Source: Bacteroidales bacterium (GTDB lineage Bacteria; Bacteroidota; Bacteroidia; Bacteroidales; P3). From it: a stretch of DNA of 64,000 nucleotides. Numbering within the stretch: the stretch's first letter is position 1; each line of letters begins with the position of its first letter. The DNA is taken from assembly GCA_024400545.1 (NCBI GenBank), contig JAKSMO010000002.1, positions 48,419 to 112,418 of the forward strand. Direction: 5' to 3'. This document shows, one piece after another, positions 52,961 to 61,048 of this stretch. Made by a program: the position numbers and the translations under genes. The notes under the pieces are model-generated. The model was not told where the DNA came from, did not search any database, and worked only from the letters and a program-made list of their open reading frames with translations.

Positions 52961-53386
52961 TTAGTTGGTCTGGGTAGGAGCCACCACGTTACCCTTAATC
53001 TTCACTACCACACGGGGTTCATTCACAGCGTTGGAGGTGATGGTGATAGTCTTGGTAAAACCGCCCTGGTTGTTGGTGTTGTAGCGCACACCAATTTCGC
53101 CGGTCTTGCCGGGCATAACGGGCTTCTGGGTCCATTTGGGGGTGGTGCAGCCACAACTTGCACGCACATTCGAGAGAATCAGGGGCTCGTCGCCGGTATT
53201 GGTGAAAATGAAAGCACAGTTGCCGTCGCCACCCTTCAGGATGGTGCCGTAGTTATGCTCTCTCTCGGCAAAGGTGATCCTCGGGCCGTGCAGAGGCTCG
53301 GTTGCGTTTTCTTTTACTTGTTCCTGAGCTTTTACTGCGCCAAACGACACAATGGCGAAGATGCATAATAAAAACAGTTTCTTCAT
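52961..53386 (-). CDS. DUF1573 domain secreted protein
   Basis: The 141-residue precursor has a signal peptide (about 1-20, ending VKAQ) and a DUF1573 immunoglobulin-like domain with FAEREHNYGTILKGG, FIFTNTGDEPLIL, the conserved ASCGCTTPKW and ITITSNAV. The domain is abundant in Bacteroidota and is probably extracytoplasmic, with unknown function; the CGC motif may hold a metal or disulfide. The gene is apparently monocistronic. Confidence 0.92.
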   Translation of the reverse strand: MKKLFLLCIFAIVSFGAVKAQEQVKENATEPLHGPRITFAEREHNYGTILKGGDGNCAFIFTNTGDEPLILSNVRASCGCTTPKWTQKPVMPGKTGEIGVRYNTNNQGGFTKTITITSNAVNEPRVVVKIKGNVVAPTQTN

Positions 53387-53545
53387 GATATAAAATGTTT
53401 TCAGTTGATTTTTTCTATTTTGTACTCGATGCTTGCAAATTATTGTAATTTCTTACAACCTTTATTAACCCATAATTATTATTTTTATTGTGCGGCACCC
53501 TATATTTTTTTTAAATAAAATAATGGCTCGCCCAACTTTTCACTC

Positions 53546-56500
53546 TCAATTCCTCACACCCACCATTCCTGATAAAGCGGCGATGGCTTTCTGAATGCTG
53601 TCAATATCGTCTATCACCAGAGTCAGGCGTTCTTTTGTTTCGCGCAAGTGAACCACATCCTGGTGCCCTTGGGCGTAGAATATCATGCGTTGGAAGTTAA
53701 TCGAGCGATAAAACGGATTCTCCCTATTTGCCGAGAAGTAGCACACCAGCTTGTTCTGCTTCATCACCAGCTTCTCTATGCCGAACTCCTTGGCCATCTG
53801 CCGCATCGTGATGGTCCGAATAAGTTCCTCTGTGGCCTTGGGTATGGGGCCGAATCTGTCTGTCAGGCGTTCCCTATAGCGCTGCAGCTCCTCTTCGGTT
53901 GATAGGTTGTTGAGTTCCTTGTACAACAGCAGCCTTTCGCTCACTGATGCCACATACTGGTCGGGCAGCAGCACTTCCAGATCGGTCTCAATCACGCATT
54001 CCTTCACATATTCCTTCTTTTCCTCCATCTCCTGCTCAAACAGCTCGCGGAATTCCGTTTCCTTCAGTTCTTCTATTGCCTCATTCAGTATCTTATGGTA
54101 CATGTCATAGCCAATGTCGCTGATAAAGCCGCTCTGCTCGGCGCCCAGTATATTGCCGGCGCCACGTATGTCCAGATCGCGCATGGCGATATTTAGTCCG
54201 CTACCTATGGTGCTGAATTCCTCAATGGCTTTCAGTCGCTTTTCTGCCTCGTCGGTCAGCACACTGTAGGCCGGTATCAGCAGATAGCAGAAAGCCTTCT
54301 TGTTGCTTCTGCCCACCCTGCCGCGCATTTGGTGCAGGTCGCTCAAGCCAAAATGATGAGCGTTGTTGATTATCATTGTGTTGGCGTTGGGTATGTCCAA
54401 TCCATTCTCAATCAGCGACGTTGCCACCAGTATGTCCAGCTCGCCTTCTAAAAAGAGCATCATCGTCCGTTCCACTTCCTTGCCGTCCATCTGTCCATGG
54501 GCTATACCCACACGGGCGTCGGGCAGCAGGCGACTCACCAGTCCGGCCATTTCGGGCAGGTTCTCCACCCTGTTGCTTATAAAGAAAGCCTGGCCGCCGC
54601 GAGAGAGCTCAAAACGGAAGGCATCACGTATCGTCTCTTCATCAAAGGTGCAGATCTCGGTCTGAATCGGTTGTCGGTTAGCTGGGGCGGTGCGTATCAC
54701 ACTCAGGTCGCGGGCGCCCATCAGCGAGAATTGCAGTGTGCGAGGTATCGGTGTCGCCGTCAGTGTCAAACAGTCCACATCCACTTTCATCTGGCGGAGC
54801 TTCTCTTTGGCTGCCACGCCGAATTTCTGTTCCTCGTCTATAATCAGCAATCCTAGATCTTTAAATTTCAAATTCTTGTTAGTTATGGCGTGCGTGCCTA
54901 TCAGTATGTCTATCTTGCCTTCTTCCACCCGCTTATAAATGGCGTTTTTCTCCTTGGTGGTACGGAAACGGTTCAGGTAGTCGATGTTTACGGGCATTCC
55001 TTTCAGTCGCTCACAAAATGTGTTGTAGTGCTGAAAGGCCAGAATGGTATTGGGCACCAGCACAGCCACCTGTTTTGAGTCGCACACGGCCTTGAAGGCG
55101 GCGCGTATAGCCACCTCGGTCTTGCCAAAACCCACATCGCCGCACACCAGTCTGTCCATCGGGGCCGACTCCTCCATGTCGTGCTTCACATCCTGCGTAG
55201 CTTTCAGCTGGTCGGGGGTATCTTCGTAGAAGAACGAGGCTTCCAACTGCTCCTGCAGGTAACTGTCGGCACTGTAGGCAAAACCTTTCGAGGCCTTGCG
55301 CTTGGCATACAGGGCTATCAGGTCCTTGGCTATGTCCTTCACCTGCTTCTTGGTCTTCTGCTTCAGCACCTGCCAGGTGTTGCTACCCAAGCGGTTCAGT
55401 GTGGGTGCCGAACCTTCCTTGCCCACATACCGACTTATTTTGTGCAGACTGTGTATGCTTATATACAGCGTGTCGTTGTTCTTATATATCAGGCGTATAA
55501 CCTCCTGAGTGCGCCCATTGTTGTCTATCTTCTCCAACCCGCTGAAACGCCCCACGCCATAGTCTATGTGCGTCACAAAATCGCCGGGTTTGAGTTCAAA
55601 CAGCTCTTTTAGCGTCAGTGCCTGATACGAGTCGCGAAGGTCTCGCACATTGTATTTGTGATAGCGTTCAAAGATCTCGTGGTCGGTAAAGCACAGCAGG
55701 CGTTCGCTGTGGTCGATAAAACCATGGTTTATCTGGCAGGGCACAAACACTATGCCCTCAAACGGATTTCCATGCCCGATGCCCTTGCCCTGGGCTATGG
55801 CCAATGTGTCGGCCTCGGCAGTGGCTGTGGCAAATATCTTCTCCAGTCGGTGTTGCTGTTTCTCGTTGGCCACGGTCACCATCATGCGGTATCCCCGCTC
55901 GCTGTATTCGCACAGGGTGCTTATCAGCATGTCAAACTGCTTGTTGAAGGCGGGCTGCACCTCCGAGTTGGTCTCCACCTTTTCGGCGTTGCCAAAATAA
56001 CTGCTATTGCCTGTCTCTACAATGCGGCATCCTAGCAGTCCTTTCAAAAATTCGTTGGCCGAGCAGTAATATTCTTCGTCGTGCCCTGCCTTGGCAAAGA
56101 GTGACTCAATCTTCTCGCTCAAGTGCATCAGGCCTTGCAGCCACACCACGTCGTCAGCACCAAAGTAGTTCAGCAGCGGCACCCGTTCTTCCACGGTCAC
56201 CGTGTCGCTGCCCCTGCGCTCCATGTTGGGCAGTATGCTTATCTTGTCGTACTGTTTGTCCGAGAGCTGGGTCACGGGGTCAAAGGTGCGCAGCGAGTCT
56301 ATCGTATCGTCAAAAAATTCTATGCGATATGGCAGGTCGTTGGCAAACGAGAACACGTCTATTATTCCTCCCCTCAGGGCAAACTGGCCGGGCTCCACCA
56401 CAAAGTCAACGGGCTCGAAGCCATAGTCCTGCAGCACCTCCATCACGTGGTCCATCTCCATGGTTTCGCCTTTGGTAATGCGCAGGGTGTTGCGGGTGAG

Positions 56501-56950
56501 GGTGCGACTCGACGGCACTTTCTCATACAACGCTTCGGGATAGGTCACCACCACCAGTTTGCGCCCGGTGTTCAGCTGCTTTATTACTTCGCTGCGCTGC
56601 ATGATGTTGGCGTTGTCGGTCTCAAACAGGTGGCCGTCATCGTCGGGTTTGGCAGCCTTGCGCGGACGCCTGTACGACGAGGGGAAGAGCAGCACACGTT
56701 TCATGTCCAGCTCGTAGCTGGTCTCGTCCAGCATCGTCTCCACATCGTTGAGCAGATAGTAGGCTTCTTCTTTGCTTGCCGCTATCAGCAGCTGGCCTCG
56801 ATCACAGCACTTAAAAGTCATGGCCGCAGACACCGCAGCGGGCACCGACCCCACCATTCCATTGACATGTATCCTGTCACAACCTCTGTCCAACAACTTG
56901 CCGATTTCCTCAACAACTGTCGAATCTCTATATATATCAGTCAGCTGCAT
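53546..56950 (-). CDS. mfd: Transcription-repair coupling factor Mfd
   Basis: The 1134-residue protein releases RNA polymerase stalled at DNA lesions and recruits UvrA. Order of domains is normal: N-terminal UvrB-like modules, an RNA polymerase-interacting domain (FVTHIDYGVGRFSGLEKI), a RecG-like translocase with Walker A GDVGFGKTEVA, LLIIDEEQKFGV (DEEQ box), LTATPIPRTLQFSLMGARD and the second helicase domain ending in QMRGRVGRSNKKAFCYLL, then the C-terminal UvrA-occluding domain. A promoter lies at 56978-56985. Start MQLTDIYRDS is the usual short N-terminus. Confidence 0.97.
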   Translation of the reverse strand: MQLTDIYRDSTVVEEIGKLLDRGCDRIHVNGMVGSVPAAVSAAMTFKCCDRGQLLIAASKEEAYYLLNDVETMLDETSYELDMKRVLLFPSSYRRPRKAAKPDDDGHLFETDNANIMQRSEVIKQLNTGRKLVVVTYPEALYEKVPSSRTLTRNTLRITKGETMEMDHVMEVLQDYGFEPVDFVVEPGQFALRGGIIDVFSFANDLPYRIEFFDDTIDSLRTFDPVTQLSDKQYDKISILPNMERRGSDTVTVEERVPLLNYFGADDVVWLQGLMHLSEKIESLFAKAGHDEEYYCSANEFLKGLLGCRIVETGNSSYFGNAEKVETNSEVQPAFNKQFDMLISTLCEYSERGYRMMVTVANEKQQHRLEKIFATATAEADTLAIAQGKGIGHGNPFEGIVFVPCQINHGFIDHSERLLCFTDHEIFERYHKYNVRDLRDSYQALTLKELFELKPGDFVTHIDYGVGRFSGLEKIDNNGRTQEVIRLIYKNNDTLYISIHSLHKISRYVGKEGSAPTLNRLGSNTWQVLKQKTKKQVKDIAKDLIALYAKRKASKGFAYSADSYLQEQLEASFFYEDTPDQLKATQDVKHDMEESAPMDRLVCGDVGFGKTEVAIRAAFKAVCDSKQVAVLVPNTILAFQHYNTFCERLKGMPVNIDYLNRFRTTKEKNAIYKRVEEGKIDILIGTHAITNKNLKFKDLGLLIIDEEQKFGVAAKEKLRQMKVDVDCLTLTATPIPRTLQFSLMGARDLSVIRTAPANRQPIQTEICTFDEETIRDAFRFELSRGGQAFFISNRVENLPEMAGLVSRLLPDARVGIAHGQMDGKEVERTMMLFLEGELDILVATSLIENGLDIPNANTMIINNAHHFGLSDLHQMRGRVGRSNKKAFCYLLIPAYSVLTDEAEKRLKAIEEFSTIGSGLNIAMRDLDIRGAGNILGAEQSGFISDIGYDMYHKILNEAIEELKETEFRELFEQEMEEKKEYVKECVIETDLEVLLPDQYVASVSERLLLYKELNNLSTEEELQRYRERLTDRFGPIPKATEELIRTITMRQMAKEFGIEKLVMKQNKLVCYFSANRENPFYRSINFQRMIFYAQGHQDVVHLRETKERLTLVIDDIDSIQKAIAALSGMVGVRN

Positions 56951-56977
56951 ACTTCAGTACCTTTTCAAATCAGAATG

Positions 56978-56985
56978 CAAAGATA
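56978..56985 (-). promoter_or_regulatory. Bacteroidota -7 promoter box for mfd
   Basis: The minus strand reads TATCTTTGCATTC, 28 bp upstream of the mfd ATG. Confidence 0.75.
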
Positions 56986-57040
56986 CAAATTTTTTAGTTA
57001 TTTTTCAGCTGAAAACCTTAACTTTTTTCACCTTGAAACT

Positions 57041-57188
57041 TTGATTCACTACAGAAAACACGAATGGAACGAAAATTTTCTGTTTGCTGGGTTTTGTTGC
57101 GGTTGGGGGAATAAACAGAAAGGGCTTGCAGGCAAGCTGCTGACGCGGTCAAAAACTTTCCACTTTCAGTTTTCCACTTTCAACTCGA
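57041..57188 (+). repeat. 148-bp direct repeat, left copy (brackets the restriction-modification genes)
   Basis: It starts GATTCACTACAGAAAACACG and ends in GTGGAAA-type heptads (read TTTCCAC) and CAACTCGA. The closely similar right copy is at 60537-60684 in the same orientation. A diverged inverted copy is at 5911-6043. Heptads of the TCTACAA type follow to 57240. Confidence 0.8.
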
Positions 57189-57371
57189 TTGCCGTACCCG
57201 GAACTCTACAATCTACATTCTACAATCTACACTCACTAGCTGGAGCGGACATTGCCCAACGCAAACCCCTTTTCTGTCCCTTTCCAGCATACAAGGCTGC
57301 CGATAATGCCCGATTTTGTTAAATTCTGCGTTAAAATGTCGATAATATACGATTATATGGGAAAGTTTTGC

Positions 57372-57379
57372 TATTTTTG
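57372..57379 (+). promoter_or_regulatory. Bacteroidota -7 promoter box for the restriction-modification locus
   Basis: TATTTTTGCAATTT lies 48 bp before the ATG at 57427. Confidence 0.7.
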
Positions 57380-57426
57380 CAATTTTAATTCGGTTAAATC
57401 CGCAACCGATCAAACAAAGCATTAAT

Positions 57427-57632
57427 ATGGCAGAAGAAAATAAAGGAATGTGCGCTCTAAGGAATTGGACAATACCGCAGTTCCTTTGACTTTCAGGATT
57501 TATGCCACTTTGAAAACCTCGAAGTTCGAAAAGGTGGAGAATCAGAACACATCGGAACCTTACCAAGGTTCAAAGTGCTTTAGCTATGCGGGGAAGACGT
57601 TGAGTGAGTTGTGGAATGAGTACGAGAAATAA
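57427..57632 (+). pseudogene. Frameshifted small ORF ahead of the restriction gene
   Basis: The ATG at 57427, close behind a promoter, reads MAEENKGM but stops after 20 codons. A single-base shift around 57448-57450 would join it to an open frame reading RSKELDNTAVPLTFRIYATL and ending at 57632, for a product of about 67 residues. Alternatively the GTG at 57450 starts a 60-residue protein. No helix-turn-helix is seen, so there is no basis for calling it a control (C) protein. It ends 36 bp before the restriction gene. Confidence 0.4.
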
Positions 57633-57668
57633 CCTTGAAACATCTTAAATATAAAAACGGCAACTATT

Positions 57669-58334
57669 ATGAACTACGAAAAGAAAATATTATCAGCTAT
57701 AAATTCCTTTTGGACCACGAAAGAGGAACAAGGCAATGTACTCGCCGGAAAACAACTTGATGCTTTCTTGGGGTTACTTACTAGTGTCGCTGTTGATGCT
57801 GGTGTGCCAAGTGAGTGTGTCTATCTAACGAACAATCACATCCCAGGGTATTATCGCGCAACCAAGGATTGGGATTTGCTCATAATATCTCCCAAGGGAA
57901 ACCTCATAGCTGCCATTGAATTAAAGTCGCAGGTAGGTTCGTATGGCAACAATCTAAACAACCGCACGGAGGAATCCCTCGGATCGTCAGAAGATTTTTG
58001 GACAGCCTTTCGTGAAGGCTCTTTCCGTTGCAACCAATCACCTTGGCTCGGCTACATGATGGTAGTGGGAAAGGACGAAGATTCAGCCCATGTGGTCAAA
58101 GTTAGCGAACCGCACTATAAGGTTCGTCCAGAGTTCAAAGGTGCTTCTTATCTCGACCGCTATCAAATCCTCTGCGAGCGTCTTGTACTTGAACATAAAT
58201 ACAGCGCTGTAGCCTTAATAGCCACTTCGAACAAAGATCATTACGAGAGCCTTTGCGACCGAATCTCCATAGAATCTTTCATCAGTTCATTCCGCGGCCA
58301 TCTTTTAGGATTAGAAAATGAGTTCAGTAAATAA
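57669..58334 (+). CDS. Type II restriction endonuclease, PaeR7I/XhoI family
   Basis: The 221-residue protein follows the PaeR7I/XhoI pattern: GYYRATKDWDLLIISP, then AAIELKSQVGSYGNNLNNRTEE (read as two segments) and FKGASYLDRYQILCERLV. The nuclease core is PD-(D/E)xK with Asp69, Glu84 and Lys86. Family members cut at CTCGAG, and that specificity is inferred by family, not shown. The window contains CTCGAG at 19087-19092 and 37366-37371, which must be methylated in the host. The gene overlaps the methyltransferase gene by 17 bp. Base composition is near average for the window. Confidence 0.88.
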   Translation: MNYEKKILSAINSFWTTKEEQGNVLAGKQLDAFLGLLTSVAVDAGVPSECVYLTNNHIPGYYRATKDWDLLIISPKGNLIAAIELKSQVGSYGNNLNNRTEESLGSSEDFWTAFREGSFRCNQSPWLGYMMVVGKDEDSAHVVKVSEPHYKVRPEFKGASYLDRYQILCERLVLEHKYSAVALIATSNKDHYESLCDRISIESFISSFRGHLLGLENEFSK

Positions 58335-59925
58335 CACATACGGCACACGAAGCAATGGTGGTCAGCACGGAGACGTGTTTACCAAACCCTGCGTGGTTGA
58401 CTACATGCTTGATATGGTGGGATATACGGCAGATAAAGATTTGTCGACGACTTCCATTATGGAGCCTTCGTGCGGTGAAGGAGAGTTCATCATTTCTATC
58501 ATCGAACGCTTGGCAAAATCTGCATCTCGATTTGGCTTTGACCTCAACGAAGCGTACCACCGCAATGTAAATGCTTCTGACCTTGATGAAACAAAAGTGC
58601 TGCGATGCATAGAACGCATCAAAGAGGCTTTTCCAGAGATTAAGAACCCCAGCATCAAGATTATTGTTGAGGACTATCTGCTTACGGAACACGCACCTGC
58701 TGACATTGTCATAGGCAATCCGCCATATATCCGTTACGAGCAAATGCCTGAAGACAAACTTGTTGTTTATAAGAGTCGATTTGCCACGTTCTATTATCGT
58801 GCCGACATGTATGTATTGTTCTTCGAACATTCGCTGAAACAGCTGAAACGAGGTGGCAGGCATTGCTTCATTTGCGCCAACCGATGGATGAAGAACCAAT
58901 ATGGCAAAAAACTTCGTAAACTGGTGGCACGTCATTACAACCTCACCACTATCATCAACATGGAGGGTGCAGATGCTTTCGTTGAAGAAGTGCTTGCCTA
59001 TCCTGCCATATCCCTAATAGAGGGTAGAACCGGCAATGACAAACTGAAATTTGCCGAAACTAAGGATGTTGAGGAACTGCGCAAGCTCAATTTTCGTGAG
59101 TTGGCAACTCCAGAAAGCGCCGATTGGAGTAGTGTGTTCAATACGGTGGAGCAAACTTCTGCTTTCAGTTTGATCGAGGATCAAGGTTTCAGGATTGGCA
59201 TCGGTGTCGCAACAGGTGCCGACAGTATCTTCATCTCCAATAACATCAAAGGGCAGGTTGAGGACGAGTTGCTGATACCAGCTCTCAACGCGCGCGACCT
59301 ACAAGGCGATACGATGCAATGGGGTGGCCGCTATCTTCTTAATCCTTACGATAACAATGGTCGCTTGATTCCTTTGGATGCCTACCCTAAGGCAAAGAGG
59401 TACTTCGAATCGCATCGCGAACGATTGTCCAGTCGCCATAAAGCATCGAAGAATCCTGCAGCTTGGTATGGTACAATTGACAAGATTACACCCCCACTCC
59501 AGCAACAACCGAAGATACTCCTGCCTGATATTTCGGGCAATACCTATGTGTTTGTTGATGAGGGAAAGTACTACCCTCAGCATAATATTTACTACATTAC
59601 AGGAGGAACAAAGGAACAACTGCAACTGCTTGCCGCCCTATTGATGTCCGACTTTGTGCGCACGCAGTTGGACAACGTAACGAACAAGATGAATGGAGGA
59701 TATGCTCGTTGGCAAAGCCAGCATTTGCGTAAACTTCATATTCCCAACGTATCGGAAATAAGCACATCCCTCGCATCGGCTCTCCTCGATTGTTACCAAA
59801 AGAAGAACATAGCCGGCATCAATTACTATACACAAGAAATCATAGAACAAGAGACTGCAAGACCTGCCAAGAGAAGTGTTCCTGTACGCAGCAGACAATT
59901 AACACTTGATTTTGACTTTGCATAA
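58318..59925 (+). CDS. Adenine-specific DNA methyltransferase, PaeR7I/XhoI type
   Basis: The 535-residue protein carries the SAM-binding motif I IMEPSCGEGEF (47-57) and the catalytic motif IV NPPY (134-137), the pattern of N6-adenine methyltransferases with the gamma order of motifs. The C-terminal half (VATGADSIF, LLPDISGNTYVF, MNGGYARWQSQHLRKL) matches the target-recognition region of stand-alone Eco57I-like enzymes. It overlaps the restriction gene by 17 bp. It should protect the same site that the nuclease cuts; the CTCGAG specificity is inferred from the partner's family. Confidence 0.9.
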   Translation: MSSVNNTYGTRSNGGQHGDVFTKPCVVDYMLDMVGYTADKDLSTTSIMEPSCGEGEFIISIIERLAKSASRFGFDLNEAYHRNVNASDLDETKVLRCIERIKEAFPEIKNPSIKIIVEDYLLTEHAPADIVIGNPPYIRYEQMPEDKLVVYKSRFATFYYRADMYVLFFEHSLKQLKRGGRHCFICANRWMKNQYGKKLRKLVARHYNLTTIINMEGADAFVEEVLAYPAISLIEGRTGNDKLKFAETKDVEELRKLNFRELATPESADWSSVFNTVEQTSAFSLIEDQGFRIGIGVATGADSIFISNNIKGQVEDELLIPALNARDLQGDTMQWGGRYLLNPYDNNGRLIPLDAYPKAKRYFESHRERLSSRHKASKNPAAWYGTIDKITPPLQQQPKILLPDISGNTYVFVDEGKYYPQHNIYYITGGTKEQLQLLAALLMSDFVRTQLDNVTNKMNGGYARWQSQHLRKLHIPNVSEISTSLASALLDCYQKKNIAGINYYTQEIIEQETARPAKRSVPVRSRQLTLDFDFA

Positions 59926-60039
59926 AATACACAGTTTATAAGACCATAAACAACATTAGGTTGGCTCAAAGAGAAAATGGTTACCTTCCTGAGCGTAGCG
60001 AGTAAAGTACGCTAACTACTCGATATTTGTAAGCCTTTT

Positions 60040-60340
60040 TCGAAATATTGTAACGCTACGGCCTGGCATTCCTTGGGTGCATTGCCGTTCTGCTTGGCAG
60101 TTCAATCCCTTCGGAACAGATGAGATTCAAAAATGGCGAACGCCGACAAAAACTGGGTTCCAGCAGGTTGAGGATGCTGGCGGGGTGCGGGGTGGTAACA
60201 GTAACAGTTGTAACAGTTATTTGAAATCGAAAAATAAGGGAGAATATACTATATATAATATAATTAATTATATTATATAATTCTGTTGGGATTTTTTTCA
60301 ATCAACTGTTATCTGTTACAACTGTTACCTGTTACTGGGA
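60040..60340 (-). repeat. Degenerate interspersed element, copy B (inverted relative to copy A)
   Basis: On the minus strand it carries the same blocks as 8010-8285 in the same order: AACAGATAACAGTTGATTG, an AT-only palindrome at about 60248-60284, TTTCGATTTCAAATAACTG, AACTGTTAC units and a GC-rich end with GTAGCGTTAC. It lies just after the restriction-modification genes. No open frame is shared with copy A. Confidence 0.65.
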
Positions 60341-60479
60341 TGGGCAGCTCCATATCAGCTCCACATCAGCTCCACTTTTGCTTCGCTCAGGGGGTGGGAG
60401 GCGACTTTGGAAGCGTCGGTAGAACTAAGCCAACTCGTTGACGGAATTAAATCAGACCAGCATGGAAGGCTGCACTTTA

Positions 60480-60690
60480 CGCAAGGGAACGATGAAAGTG
60501 AAAAGTTGGCTGCCGCACCCGGAACTCTACAATCTTTTGATTCACTACAGAAAACACGAATGGAACGAAAATTTTTTGTTAGCTGGGTTTTGTTACGGTA
60601 GGAGGAATTAGCAGAAAGGGCTTGCAAGCAAGCCGCTGACTCGGTCAAAAACTTTCCACTTTCAATTTTCCACTTTCAACTCGAATGAGC
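60480..60690 (+). repeat. 148-bp direct repeat, right copy (60537-60684), with adjoining heptads
   Basis: The segment 60537-60684 matches 57041-57188 with few differences and has the same orientation. Upstream, 60507-60530 carries the connector GCTGCCGCACCCGG and TCTAC units. The rest of 59926-61048 holds copy B of the larger element and nothing coding that I can support. Confidence 0.8.
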
Positions 60691-60994
60691 TTGGAACAAG
60701 CTCTAACGTAGCGTTCTTTGCTCTCTGTTAGGAATATCTTATTCCCTTTGCGTTTTTATTTTTTAGACGCAAAGGGCAAAGGGAGGAAAGGTCTTTTTTT
60801 CGGTTGCCAAGAGCGCAACGATTGTCTTGCCAGCAAGACGGCTGACTGGGGCAAATCAACAAACATTGGATCAACAAAGCAACGGCAATTGAAAGTAATT
60901 CAGCCAACTGGTTTTCGTATTTTTTTGCATCTTGCTTTTGGGGAGCATAAGTTGCACTTTTTTTCCGTACTTAGCACCCATAGCGCAAAAAGCA

Positions 60995-61019
60995 AAGGGA
61001 TGCCGAAATGGCATCCCTT
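60995..61019 (-). terminator. Intrinsic terminator of the fimbrillin lipoprotein gene
   Basis: AAGGGATGCC and GGCATCCCTT form a perfect 10-bp stem 30 bp after the stop codon of the minus-strand gene. Confidence 0.8.
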
Positions 61020-61048
61020 GCTGTATGATAGATAATCAGGAAAGCTGA

